A stretch of 64,000 nt of DNA from Thermoanaerobacter wiegelii Rt8.B1 (GTDB taxonomy: Bacteria; Bacillota; Thermoanaerobacteria; Thermoanaerobacterales; Thermoanaerobacteraceae), in the NCBI RefSeq assembly GCF_000147695.2, contig NC_015958.1:846501-910500 (forward strand), read 5' to 3'. Below, piece by piece: positions 1 through 9,094 of this stretch. The notes beneath the pieces are model-generated. The model saw nothing but the letters and a program-made list of their open reading frames with translations. It was not told the DNA's origin and ran no database searches. Within the stretch, counting starts at the first letter, position 1. The number at the start of each line of letters is the position of its first letter. The translations under genes were made by a program, and so were the position numbers.

Positions 1-602
1 GCGCCCATCCACGCCTTGTACGAGATGAAGGTGAAGTGAATACCTTTCAACTTTTAAGTGAGTCAGGGAAACTTCAACGCCTTATAGAACTTTTAAATGA
101 GATAAAGCGTAGAGGTGAAAAGGCGGTTATATTTACCCATTATATAAAAATGCAGGCGATATTGAGAAAAGTCATCATGGATGTTTTTGGCATAAATTGT
201 CCTGTGATAAATGGCAACATTAAAGGCGACAGGATGAGCATTATTGACAGGTTCAAAGAATCTTCCGGCTTTGGCGTTATTATTCTCTCTACAAGAGCTG
301 CTGGCGTGGGTGTTACCATAACTGAAGCCAATAATGTGATTCATTATACAAGGGATTGGAATCCAGCTGTTGAAAAGCAGGCTACAGATAGGGTTTATCG
401 AATAGGACAGACCCGCGAAGTAAATATATATTACCCTATATGCATAAGCAGCAGAGGAAAAACAGTGGAAGAGCGTTTAAATGAGGTATTACAGAAAAAG
501 CTTCAGCTTCTTAACGAAGTGATTGTACCATCGAGATGTTTGAGCATAACAGAAGAAAATTATGACTATTTATTGCAGGATTTTTCCGATTGGTCCGCAT
601 GA
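1..602 (+). CDS. SNF2-family DEAD/DEAH helicase, C-terminal part (truncated by window edge)
   Basis: The reading frame is open from base 3, so the start lies outside the window and the GTG at 36 is not the true start. What remains is the second RecA-like lobe of a superfamily 2 helicase. AVIFTHY fits motif IV, STRAAGVGVTITEANNVIHY (about 110 residues before the end) fits motif V, and the arginine-finger segment ATDRVYRIGQTR is the typical SNF2/RapA motif VI. Members remodel protein-DNA complexes using ATP; in accessory regions they often belong to restriction or defence loci. The next genes are decayed, so whether this one still works in a system cannot be told. The family call is firm; the role is inference. 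Confidence 0.85.
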   Translation, partial: AHPRLVRDEGEVNTFQLLSESGKLQRLIELLNEIKRRGEKAVIFTHYIKMQAILRKVIMDVFGINCPVINGNIKGDRMSIIDRFKESSGFGVIILSTRAAGVGVTITEANNVIHYTRDWNPAVEKQATDRVYRIGQTREVNIYYPICISSRGKTVEERLNEVLQKKLQLLNEVIVPSRCLSITEENYDYLLQDFSDWSA

Positions 603-944
603 AAAAAGTGTACAAAATATCAAAAATAGGTATGGGAAGTACATTGAAATTCGGAGTAGTTTAGCTTCTATGTTTCTTACTGGTTATAATCCCTCTTTTC
701 TCGATGGCACGGATATAGGGTCTTTGAGAAGAGACAAAGTTTTATAACCTGAAGGCTTATCAGTATAAGGTTTAATATCGACTTTAAAATGCTTTGAAGC
801 AAAAAGAAAAATTTTTAAGCAAAAATTTAATAAAAAACCTTCTTTTTTCTCAAATCTTTTTGTATCAACGATTGTAAGATTTGATAACCCTTAAAATTAG
901 GGGCTTATCTGACATAACTTAAACTATGGATAGGGGCGAAGGAA

Positions 945-1179
945 ATGACTGAAAACGAATTAGGTTCAATATTATGATCAATGTATGACAATGCACCCGC
1001 CGGTTATAAAGTGGCAAATATTCATTTGTTTGGAATCAAATATGCATCAATTATAACTGAAAATGATTTTAAGGTGATGGATATTATTCGCGCTTCTGGG
1101 TTAAATCAATATAAATCAATAATATGCAACAGAAGTTAGCAAAGGTATTAAGCTGTCTAGATATGTTATACCGAACTAA
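945..1179 (+). pseudogene. Broken small HTH-like domain gene
   Basis: An ATG at 945 behind a GGCGAAGGAAA ribosome binding site opens a frame that meets TGA at 975-977 after ten codons. The frame then continues as SMYDNAPAGYKVANIHLFG and stops near 1138. Near the end of the remnant a shifted frame reads EVSKGIKLSRYVIPN and stops at 1177-1179. Joined, these pieces make a coherent protein of about 75 residues, similar to small HTH-like proteins seen beside helicase/restriction genes. The nonsense codon plus frameshift show true decay. The family identification is from memory and moderate; the pseudogene status is seen directly. Confidence 0.6.
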
Positions 1180-1383
1180 AAGAAAACAGAATTAAGGCAC
1201 TTTTCAAAGTGAGTTTACTGGTTTAAGTTCCTTGTGAATTTCGTTTAAATGGAGTTTTTTACATTATTATCAAAGTCTTTATATAAAAGGAATTTTTTAT
1301 ATTCTTTCTGTGAATAAGACCCTTTTATATTTGAATTTTATGCTTATAAATACAGTGAATAAGACCTTTTTGGGAGGGATTAA

Positions 1384-2322
1384 TTGCTTAATAATAGAGA
1401 AATTGCTATTTTGTTATGGTCTGCGGGTTTTCTTATTTTTATGCTGAAGGACAAAAAAGTTCGTAACAGTTTTTTAGATGTACTTAGAACTTTCGCTTCA
1501 AAAACTTTTATAGTATTATTTTTTTCAATGTTCATATGGATATCATTTATTATCTACATCTTATACAAAGTCGGATTTTGGGAATTTAGTTTAATCAAAG
1601 ATACTATTATTTGGATTATTTTTATTCCTGTTCCAATGTTGTTTGATTCAACTGACAAAGCAATGAAAGAAGAATATTTTAAAAAGAAAATTAAAGAAAA
1701 TTTTAGTTTTAACATGGTTTTAGAATTTATTATAAATAGATATACATTTAGTTTAATATGTGAATTAATAATTGTTCCCATAATAGCATTGTTAGGAATG
1801 GTTCTAGTAATAGCTAGTAGAGAAGAAAAGTACAGTTCCGTTGAAAAAGTAACATCATTTATATTAGGTGTATCTGGCATCTTTATATTATTGAATGCAA
1901 CATGCCTGGTAATTAAGGATTTAAAGTCCTTTGTATGTATAGAAACTTTAAAATCCTTTTTATTGCCGGTCATTTTGACAGTCTTGTATTTGCCTTTTGT
2001 TTATCTTTTCGTACTGTATTTAGTATATGAACAGGTATATAGTAGGCTAAAGATGAAAAAATATATCGACAAAGAACTTAGAACATATATTATGAAAAAG
2101 CTATTTTGTAAATTTAACTTTAAACTATATGATTTGAGGAAATTTGTAACTAAAAATATAACGAACTTGACATGCTTAGATAATAAAAAGGAATTAAAAA
2201 CCTTTTTAAAAACTTTTAGATATAGAAAACGTAAAAAATTTGATTGTTTAATTTCATCAAAGAGAAAATCTTTTTTTCAAATTGTAGGCCAAGCGCTATC
2301 TCCCTTATTGTATTTTATTTAG
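1384..2322 (+). CDS. Multi-pass membrane protein, function unknown
   Basis: A TTG start follows the binding site GGGAGGG. The 312-residue product has hydrophobic segments near residues 8-20, 40-62, 68-85, 118-145, 155-178 and 192-215, then a basic soluble tail rich in Lys and Arg. It resembles an uncharacterised Firmicute membrane family whose N-terminus reads NREIAILLW; I know no function for it. Base composition is more AT-rich than the metabolic genes to the right. It is followed after 170 bases by another membrane protein with an enzymatic-looking tail, and the two could be a functional pair, but nothing in the sequence proves co-transcription. Confidence 0.7.
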   Translation: MLNNREIAILLWSAGFLIFMLKDKKVRNSFLDVLRTFASKTFIVLFFSMFIWISFIIYILYKVGFWEFSLIKDTIIWIIFIPVPMLFDSTDKAMKEEYFKKKIKENFSFNMVLEFIINRYTFSLICELIIVPIIALLGMVLVIASREEKYSSVEKVTSFILGVSGIFILLNATCLVIKDLKSFVCIETLKSFLLPVILTVLYLPFVYLFVLYLVYEQVYSRLKMKKYIDKELRTYIMKKLFCKFNFKLYDLRKFVTKNITNLTCLDNKKELKTFLKTFRYRKRKKFDCLISSKRKSFFQIVGQALSPLLYFI

Positions 2323-2495
2323 TAGATGGTGTTGTTGCACTAATCACGGTCATAGATTTATCAATTCTTTATTTAGCCTGAAAATGATTTAATTTGTTTT
2401 TCCTTGTGTAAAAATACATAATAGCTGCTATCATATTAGCTCTAGTTAAGTTGGCCTAAGGCTTTGTTTAAATAAGGAATATTAACTCTCAAAGG

Positions 2496-3620
2496 ATGGT
2501 GTTAGTAGTGTCCACTATATTGCCCACTATATATCGATCAGATTGGAACTATATTCTAATAGTTGCTTTAATATATATAGTTTTTATAAAATTTCATAGA
2601 GTTTTAATACCTCGCAAGTATTTTTCTATTCAAGAGCTTATATATGAGGGTGACGTTAAGAAAACAGTAAATAGCTCGGCAACAAGAATTCTTATAATAG
2701 TGGTTTTAAGTATAGTTTTTTATCATGTTTTGGGTTACAGTGAAAAACAGATTAAAACAGGAATTTTTATTGGAAGTTTTTTAATTGTCTGGCCTGCTTT
2801 AGTTCAATATAAATTGCTTTCGTTTTATAAAAATCGTCTTAAAACTGCATATTTAGCGGGATATCTTGTTTTTATTATATTTTCGGTTATAATAGCACAT
2901 ATGACTATTAGATATCTATGCCCCATGATTTTTGATGGAGAAGAATTCGTATTAGTATCAAATGATGGAATTGCAATTCTATATACTTTAATGTCATATG
3001 CATTTCCAGTTACTTTTGAAGGGTTAGTTTCAAAAAACATTGTTACGTCTATTTATAAGGATATCGATACGTTTCATGAAGATTTGAAAATAGTAAAATA
3101 TCAATTAGAGTTAGAATATCCTACTATTAATGCTTATTATTATGAGATTAGTGAAGCTGCAAAGGAGAATAACATAAATGTAGATTTATTAACAACTATA
3201 TTGACGCTAGAATATATTAACCGAGGTCAGTGGTATAATCGTTTGATGGAAACTATATTGTGCAAATATTTTCCAAGCATTGCTATAAGAAAAGATATCT
3301 CAGCAGGATTAGCTCAAATAAAAATTTCAACGGCTAAGGATGTTCTCAGACAAAGTCCGTTTAAATTTGTAAAAAAGTTAGTTAATACAGAATTCAATAT
3401 ATCTCTTTGTGCAAAATATCTTAAGAAAATATATGATGGGTATTATAAAGATCTAAATCAAGCTAATGATGATCTCTATACTTATGTGACTGCTGAGTTC
3501 TTGAGCGGGACTAAAGCATCAAGAGAGAAGAACGTTATGCTTTATTCTGCCATAATAAGAGATCAATGTAAAGATGGATTTGAATTTATCTCAGATAAAG
3601 AAGAATGTTGGGATGTATAA
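2496..3620 (+). CDS. Membrane protein with a C-terminal lysozyme/transglycosylase-like domain
   Basis: The N-terminal half (residues about 15-175) contains five or so membrane-spanning stretches. The C-terminal half (about 210-374) looks soluble and carries three features of a lytic transglycosylase fold in the right order. These are a candidate catalytic Glu in LTLEYINRG, then SAGLAQIKISTAKD, which matches the family pattern G-L-x-Q-I-x-x-x-T-A, then NISLCAKYLKKI, which matches the N-I-x-x-G-x-x-Y-L helix. This is my pattern match, not a database result. The enzyme would cleave peptidoglycan if active. The start is uncertain: AAAGGA lies almost on the ATG at 2496, so the in-frame GTG at 2508 may be used instead. 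Confidence 0.65.
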   Translation: MVLVVSTILPTIYRSDWNYILIVALIYIVFIKFHRVLIPRKYFSIQELIYEGDVKKTVNSSATRILIIVVLSIVFYHVLGYSEKQIKTGIFIGSFLIVWPALVQYKLLSFYKNRLKTAYLAGYLVFIIFSVIIAHMTIRYLCPMIFDGEEFVLVSNDGIAILYTLMSYAFPVTFEGLVSKNIVTSIYKDIDTFHEDLKIVKYQLELEYPTINAYYYEISEAAKENNINVDLLTTILTLEYINRGQWYNRLMETILCKYFPSIAIRKDISAGLAQIKISTAKDVLRQSPFKFVKKLVNTEFNISLCAKYLKKIYDGYYKDLNQANDDLYTYVTAEFLSGTKASREKNVMLYSAIIRDQCKDGFEFISDKEECWDV

Positions 3621-3908
3621 TAATTCTATGGATTTTTTTATTTTGACAAAAAATCAGCATCTAATATCATGCTTCAGATTGAAGACTACCACTTTTTACA
3701 TATATAAAAAGAGGGAATGTTTTATATTTGGATATAATTATATGTAGTTTATAAATATTTGATAAAAATCATGAAAAGATTAAGATGGAATGAAAAATAT
3801 TTTTGAATTAACCCCTTAATTTTGAATAAAAACTTGCTAATTCATTTTTTTATCATAGACTCCCATGCCGCAAATGCGGCACCAGCAGAGGATGAAAATG
3901 CGCTTTTA

Positions 3909-3917
3909 TGATATAAT
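3909..3917 (+). promoter_or_regulatory. Extended -10 promoter of the IS110 noncoding RNA
   Basis: TGATATAAT is a perfect extended -10 element (TGn plus TATAAT). No good -35 is visible at the proper distance. A start near 3923-3925 would place the 5' end of the transcript on the first stem described for the downstream RNA. In IS110 elements the promoter for the guide RNA lies in this part of the left end. Confidence 0.5.
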
Positions 3918-3923
3918 CAGTAT

Positions 3924-4072
3924 AGCGGCTGGCGAAGGGAGGTCGTTTTTACCTTGGTGCTTCGAGCCCGACTCATAGACAGACCCCAACGACCAGGTGC
4001 ACCACAGATTGTTGCTCCCTTTGCGGGAAGCACGCAGGATAGAATAACCCTTTATGGTTGTTGCACCAGCCC
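3924..4072 (+). ncRNA. Candidate bridge RNA of the IS110 element
   Basis: The roughly 150-base stretch between the promoter and the transposase folds well by eye. GGTCGTT (3941-3947) pairs with AACGACC (3988-3994). GGTGCA (3996-4001) pairs with TGCACC (4062-4067). TGCTCCC (4013-4019) pairs with GGGAAGCA (4025-4032) with one bulge. GGCTGG (3927-3932) can pair with CCAGCC (4066-4071) as an alternative outer stem. IS110-family elements encode a bridge RNA with two internal loops that base-pair to target and donor DNA, of about this size and place. The octamer TCATAGAC inside the first loop (3973-3980) also occurs at 3853-3860, as expected if a loop reads the element end. Confidence 0.6.
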
Positions 4073-4124
4073 TTCAATATTAAAGTCGCTATCGTACAAA
4101 TATTAAAAAGGAGTTGGTTCTTTT

Positions 4125-5335
4125 ATGGATTTAGTTTATTCTCACGTTTGCGGATTAGATGTCCATAAAAAGACCGTCGTGGCGTGTATAATAACACCAT
4201 AAGGTAAAGAAATCCGCACTTTTTCAACCATGACCGATGACCTTATTGCATTAAAAGAGTTTATTAAAACCAAAGGTTGTACTGTTGTTGCTATGGAAAG
4301 CACCGGTTCTTACTGGAAACCTATCTACAACCTGCTGGAGCTTGAGAATCTGAAGATTCTACTTGTCAATGCAAAGCATATTAAGAATGTACCAGGTAGA
4401 AAAACCGATGTTAAAGATGCTGAATGGATAGCAAGTCTTTTGCAATACGGCCTCTTACAAGGCCCGACCGTGAACAAAGGGAGCTTCGCGAACTTGTTCG
4501 TTATAGAAAAAGCCTCATTGAAGAAAAATCAAGAGAGCTTAACCGCATACAAAAGGTTTTAGAAGGAGCTAATATCAAACTGTCTTCTGTTGTCTCTGAC
4601 ATAAACGGTTCATCCAGTCGTTCCATACTTAAGGCTATGATAAATGGTGAAGACAATCCTGAGTCCCTCGCAGAACTTTCTCAGGGTAAGTTAAAAAGTA
4701 AAAAGGAAGAACTAAAGCGTGCTTTAAAAGGGTTGATCAATGATCACCAGAGGATGCTCCTGGAAATACAGCTCAGACATATTGATTACCTCGATGAAGA
4801 AATAGCAAAATTGGATGAAGAAATTAAAAATCGTATGCTCCCTTTTGAAAAAGACCTGGCACTGTTGGATACAATTCCCGGAGTAGGTAGAAGAACTGCA
4901 GAACAGATAATTGCCGAAATCGGCACGAATATGGAGCAGTTCCCATCTGCTGCTCATTTGTGTTCTTGGGCAGGACTGTGTCCAGGTCAAAACCAAAGTG
5001 CTGGTAAGAAAAAGTCTGCCAGGACTCGAAAAGGTAACCAAAAATTGCGAAGCTCTCTTGTAGAAGCTGCCCGGGCCGCCTCTAGAGCAAAAGACACCTA
5101 TCTTTCAAGTCAATACCACCGCATCGCTGCTCGAAGAGGAGCAAACCGAGCAGCAGTTGCAGTGGCACACAGCATCTTAACTATAGTTTATCATATTCTC
5201 AAGCGAAAGCAACCTTATATTGAACTAGGCCCTACTTATTATGAAGAGAAAAGGCGCAACATGGTCATCCGGCAGTCTTTGAAAAAGCTGGAGTCTTTAG
5301 GACTAAAGGTCACGGTTGAAGAAGTAGCGTCGTAA
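4125..5335 (+). pseudogene. IS110-family transposase, inactivated by a stop codon and a frameshift
   Basis: The ATG at 4125 follows AAAAAGGAG. The RuvC-like DEDD domain is recognisable: GLDVHKKTVV (first Asp), ESTGSYWKP (Glu), then TDVKDAEWIA (last Asp pair). The C-terminal Transposase_20 domain has GVGRRTAEQIIAEIG and the serine region SAGKKKSARTRKGN. Two lesions are seen. The first is TAA at codon 26, in line with the downstream frame. The second is a shift near 4460, where GLLQG jumps to PDREQRELREL in another frame and a few expected residues are missing. The fragments are 4230-4562 and 4424-5335. This is genuine decay, not a one-base homopolymer artefact, so the copy cannot move by itself. 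Confidence 0.9.
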
Positions 5336-5871
5336 CTTTTTATATTTATTTATATAGTTATATTTATATAGCTTCATATTTATCCCATATTTTTACATTA
5401 AGTATGGGCTTAGTTTTTTATTGCCTTTTTGAGGATCATTATTTTCAGGATAGTATTATATCTTCAATTTATTATATATTAAAGTTTACTACCTATTTTT
5501 GGCGGTTCCCTCATAACTTTTTGGTAATATTCTTTAAGGTGAAATATAACTATGGCACTATGAATCCTTGCCTGAGCTGGTGCCTTTATTTTTTATGGAA
5601 GATTATCGACAATGAGTATTCATTTAAAATTTTAGGAACTTTTAATTCGTCTTACTTCTCCTGGAATTATAGACGGGAGACAAATTTAAAAGAGGATTTT
5701 TAATAAATTTGTAGAATATGTTTTTGAAATGGTTATTATAGTAGAATTGGAAAGTCGTTAAGGTTAAAAATTGGGGAATTTTTATGCTTACTAAGAATTT
5801 AAGGGTATAATAACATTTATATTATGGATTAGTTAAAGAAAGCAATTTATATTTTTACAGGGGGTCTTGAA
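5336..5871. other. AT-rich gap between IS110 and the McrB remnant
   Basis: An open frame of 99 codons (5404-5703) lacks a ribosome binding site and shows no family features, so I do not call it. TATAAT at about 5810, upstream of the McrB remnant, is a plausible -10 box. Otherwise nothing recognisable is seen. Confidence 0.4.
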
Positions 5872-6486
5872 ATGAGGATTGAGGATTTGAGAGGAAAATT
5901 ATTTGAAGATAATTATATCGACATTGCTATTTAGGAGTATTTAAAGTTTAAAGAAACTGATGATTATGGTGAAGGATATAAGAAAGAAGTTTTAAGTGAA
6001 CTGAATAATTATTTGAAGGATGAAAGAATTACTTCTAAAAATGTTAGCAAAATAATAAAATATTTCCAGGGAAAAAATCCTCCAACGGGTAGTTTTGTCC
6101 ACTGGAGCAATTTGGATGACCTATATAAATATGCTAAAGAAAGACTGGTTGAAGTAGCTGAGTTATTAAATTATTTATATGAAGAATCGGTGAGTCTAAG
6201 CGACAGGATAGGAAGATTTATAAATACTGCAAAAAGTTACAATCCGTCAATTAGCTTAGGTACTCCTCTCTTTGGGTACTTATTAGCAGGATTTAATATG
6301 GAAAAATACACTTTATACAAAGATAGCATATTCAAGACTTTTTAGATTCTTTTGGGATTAAGAAAACTTTTACTGATATACCCACTAAATATTCTGACTG
6401 CTACAATCTTTGACATATTTACTTGATTATTTCAAAGAAAAGGATTATAAAAAATCCTAACATGCTGGATGCTCAGGACTTCTTAA
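5872..6486 (+). pseudogene. McrB-like AAA protein, N-terminal remnant
   Basis: ATG at 5872 follows a good GGGGGT binding site and reads MRIEDLRGKLFEDNYIDIAI before TAG. The same frame continues through 6013-6345 with TGSFVHWSNLDDLYKYAKER and SISLGTPLFGYLLAGFNMEK, which I recognise as the N-terminal region of large McrB-like restriction ATPases. After the stop at 6345 the similarity runs on in other frames (FLDSFGIKKTF, then NPNMLDAQDFL) with at least two more shifts. The AAA motor domain is absent. This is the wreck of a modification-dependent restriction gene; the family name is moderate confidence, the decay is certain. Confidence 0.65.
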
Positions 6487-6580
6487 GCCGTTAAGAGAAG
6501 ACATTGTAAGAGTTTATCAAACTAACGCCGTAAATATAGCATTAGAAAGGAATTTGGCGAGGGAGATTGAAAGAGTGTAG
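6482..6580 (+). pseudogene. C-terminal tail of an unidentified deleted gene
   Basis: Directly after the McrB remnant a 32-codon frame reads LKPLREDIVRVYQTNAVNIA and ends at TAG 6578-6580. It has no start of its own. It looks like the end of another protein joined to the McrB remnant by a deletion. I do not recognise the family. Confidence 0.4.
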
Positions 6581-6591
6581 GGAAAAGGAAA

Positions 6592-7530
6592 ATGTATAGG
6601 GGGAGAAAAATGTTAGCCAGTTTTGTAGAACAAGATAAAGAAATAAAAAAGCTCTTTTATCAGAAAATCAAAGAAAAAGAAGAAAGAGAGAAACAAAAAC
6701 ATCTAGACAAAATTAGTGAAGGCTTTTTTGGATGGCTGTTAGAACCTATTGCAGATGTTGCTTATACATGGAGACGCATTTCTGAGAAAGAGCAAGGAAA
6801 CAGTGGTGAGAATTCGGTAGGCTGGGCATTACATCTTTGGCTTCCAAGTAATGCGGTTATTGTAAACGATCTTGTTTTGGAAGTAGAGCCTGACGAATTT
6901 ATACAAGTCGATCACCTTGTGTTGAATACAAATGGGATTTTTGTATTAGAGACAAAGTCATGGGACGGGGCTTTTTTAGGGACAAAAGATAAATGGCGCA
7001 TGAAACAAGGTAGTAAGTGGGTTGAAGTTCAAAGCCCTACTAAGCAAAATGAAAGGCATGTTAGATTGTTCAAAAAATGGTTAGAAGAAAATTTGCCTGA
7101 TTTGCATGAGAGAGTTAAAGGTCATATATATCCAATTGTAATATTTAAACGGGCTAAATGGGTGAAAGCTAAAGATTGCAGCATGCCTGTTGTTATTGGC
7201 GGAATGGAAGCTGTTGGAGAAATTAGAAAAGTAAAAGGAGAAAATATATGTGAAGAGGATATTAATTTGATTATTGAAGCTGTAAAAAATGCTAAACCGT
7301 TAGATCATGAAGAATGGAAGAGAAAGCATAGTAAAAGGAAAGAAGAGGATGAAAAAAGATACCAAGTTACAACAGGAAAAACTTCAAGTGGTAAAATGTA
7401 TGTAAGGATTTTGGGAACAAAGGAAGATGCCCAAAAAGTTGCAGAGGAGTATAAAAACCAAAATTATACAATAAGCGAAATAAGGCAGGATAAGAAAGAT
7501 AAAAATGTGTGGTTTTTTTATTATTCTTAA
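6592..7530 (+). CDS. NERD (nuclease-related) domain protein
   Basis: After a charged N-terminal helix (residues about 15-40), the segment from about 70 to 170 has the NERD pattern: SGENSVGWAL, then IQVDHLVLNTNGIFVLETKS with the Asp and the E-x-K pair of the PD-(D/E)xK nuclease fold, then AFLGTKDKWR. A short C-terminal domain follows. NERD proteins are presumed DNA nucleases or DNA-processing factors, often in accessory regions. The start is ambiguous: ATG 6592, or ATG 6610 behind AGGGGGAG, which I find slightly better spaced. The gene is intact although both sides are decayed. Confidence 0.8.
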   Translation: MYRGRKMLASFVEQDKEIKKLFYQKIKEKEEREKQKHLDKISEGFFGWLLEPIADVAYTWRRISEKEQGNSGENSVGWALHLWLPSNAVIVNDLVLEVEPDEFIQVDHLVLNTNGIFVLETKSWDGAFLGTKDKWRMKQGSKWVEVQSPTKQNERHVRLFKKWLEENLPDLHERVKGHIYPIVIFKRAKWVKAKDCSMPVVIGGMEAVGEIRKVKGENICEEDINLIIEAVKNAKPLDHEEWKRKHSKRKEEDEKRYQVTTGKTSSGKMYVRILGTKEDAQKVAEEYKNQNYTISEIRQDKKDKNVWFFYYS

Positions 7531-7786
7531 AGCTTGAAAAATAGTAAAGATGTTAGGTGAAGCTAAGTTATTAATATTATCCTCAGGGCTTTGCTGTGTT
7601 ACACATTTTCATTTTTGTCGATATATGTCGAAATATTTTTAATATTTGTATTGGTCTTTAGGAAATAAAATGGTAAAATGAATACAGAATGAAAATTATT
7701 TAGAGACTTAGTAACAGCAATTATAAATTGTTATTCAAAACTTATCATTTATGAGATATAATAATATTAAGAAGGAGCAAAATGTC

Positions 7787-8869
7787 ATGGATGATAAAAA
7801 TGTAAAGGAAGCTATTTACAATCAGCATGACAAAGGGTATAAATTTTTGTTATCCAGTAAGCGAGTGTTTATAGAGTTATTAAGAAGTTTTGTAAAACAT
7901 GAATGGGTAAATGATATAGACGAGGCAAATGTAGTTAAAGTAGATAAGTCATTTGTATTACAAGACTTTGCAGATAAAGAAGCAGACTTAGTTTACAGAG
8001 TAAAATTAAAAGAAAAAGAAGTTATATTTTATATATTGATGGAATTACAATCTACAGTTGACTATCAAATGCCCTACAGATTACTTTTATATATGGTAGA
8101 GATATGGAGAAGCATACTAAAAGACATACCAAAAAAAGAATCAAGAAGGAAAGATTTTAAATTACCAGTTATAGTACCGATAGTATTGTACAACGGAGTC
8201 CGTAAATGGACAGCAAAAACAAGCTACAAAGAAACACTAAATTCCTATGAAACCTTTGGAGAATATACAGTAGATTTCAAATATATACTAGTAGATGTAA
8301 ATAGGTATACAAAAGAAGAATTATTAAAGTTAGAAAACTTAATAGCTTCTGTATTTTTATTAGAACAAAAAGTAGAATTTGAAGAAATAATGAAAAGGCT
8401 TAAGGAATTATCAGAGATATTAAATAACTTGGATAAAGATGAAATATTATTATTTAAAGCATGGTTTAAAAAGATATTACTAGCTAGATTGCCGGAAGAA
8501 GAGCGAGAAAATATAGAGAGGATAATAGATGAAAACAAGGAGGTGAAAATAATGATATCAAATCTTGAAAAAACCATATTGCAAGAGATGAAAGAGCGCG
8601 AGAAAAGGGGTATTGAAAAAGGGATAAAAAAAGGTATAGAAAAAGGAATAGAAAAAGGAATAGAAAAAGGAATAGAAAAAGGAATAGAAAAAGGCATGGA
8701 GAGGGGAATAGGAGTAACTGTTATTAAGTTATTAGAGAAGAAATTTGGAAATGTTCCTGAAGAATATGTAAAGAAAATAGATGGTGCAAACAGAGAAACA
8801 TTGATGGCTATTGTTGATAATATATTTGAGATAGATAAAATAGAGGATTTAGATAAGTTCTTGAAATAA
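7787..8869 (+). CDS. Rpn/PD-(D/E)xK family recombination-promoting nuclease (putative transposase)
   Basis: The start is ATG 7787, behind GAAGGAG; an upstream in-frame ATG at 7751 has no binding site. The product (360 residues) opens with HDKGYKFLLSSKRVF, typical of the Rpn/Transposase_31 family. The nuclease core shows DFADKEADLVYRV and the FYILMELQSTVDYQMPYRLL motif with the catalytic E-x-Q variation, then LPVIVPIVLYNG. Such proteins cut DNA and promote RecA-independent recombination in E. coli. Residues about 270-310 are a run of KGIE repeats encoded by a 12-base tandem repeat. A 40-base piece of this gene is duplicated at 12878-12917. Confidence 0.85.
   Translation: MDDKNVKEAIYNQHDKGYKFLLSSKRVFIELLRSFVKHEWVNDIDEANVVKVDKSFVLQDFADKEADLVYRVKLKEKEVIFYILMELQSTVDYQMPYRLLLYMVEIWRSILKDIPKKESRRKDFKLPVIVPIVLYNGVRKWTAKTSYKETLNSYETFGEYTVDFKYILVDVNRYTKEELLKLENLIASVFLLEQKVEFEEIMKRLKELSEILNNLDKDEILLFKAWFKKILLARLPEEERENIERIIDENKEVKIMISNLEKTILQEMKEREKRGIEKGIKKGIEKGIEKGIEKGIEKGIEKGMERGIGVTVIKLLEKKFGNVPEEYVKKIDGANRETLMAIVDNIFEIDKIEDLDKFLK
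8608..8712 (+). repeat. 12-base tandem repeat encoding KGIE units
   Basis: About eight copies of a 12-base unit close to GAAAAAGGAATA lie in frame in the Rpn gene. The central five are perfect; the outer ones carry substitutions that give KRGIE, KGIK and KGME. Twelve-base units keep the frame, so copy number can change without breaking the gene. A linker of this kind is common in the Rpn family. Confidence 0.9.
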
Positions 8870-9094
8870 AGGTACTATGAAAAGTAGTGTCTTTATTTTT
8901 TTGGTAACAGATCTATATTAGAATTTGAAGGAAGAGTTAATGGTGGTAAGCTTTGCAACAGTAACTGTTAAATCTTTTTTGCCAAGAAGAGTTTATACGT
9001 ACACTTATTGTAACACTTGGCATAGTGTCATTTCTCAAATTAATTCAGCCCAAAACCGATAAAATTTTTCAGATTAAATAATCTTGTGATAAAA
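8870..9094. other. Noncoding gap left of the transposon
   Basis: AT-rich sequence with no start codon plus binding site that opens a convincing frame. It probably contains the left boundary of the transposon that follows, but no terminal inverted repeat could be matched by eye to the right side near 12050. Confidence 0.3.

Larger units (their letters stand above)
3850..5340 (+). mobile_element. Degenerate IS110-family insertion sequence (approximate ends)
   Basis: The unit has a long noncoding left part with strong RNA secondary structure followed by a broken DEDD transposase, the layout of IS110 elements. IS110 elements lack classical terminal inverted repeats, so the exact ends cannot be fixed from sequence alone. 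The left limit is placed near the sequence TCATAGAC at 3853-3860, which recurs inside the structured RNA, and the right limit just after the transposase stop. Confidence 0.6.

Noticed and set aside
5404-5703. Open frame of 99 codons after the IS110 element
   Set aside because: No ribosome binding site, no recognisable motif and an amino-acid content rich in Phe, Tyr and Trp as expected from AT-rich noncoding sequence.
8245-8697. Opposite-strand open frame of 150 codons in the Rpn gene
   Set aside because: It is the mirror of the KGIE repeat (IPFS repeats) and has no start signal; a shadow of the real gene.
8608-8712. CRISPR-like array
   Set aside because: Units are 12 bases with no spacers and lie in frame inside a gene; this is a coding tandem repeat.
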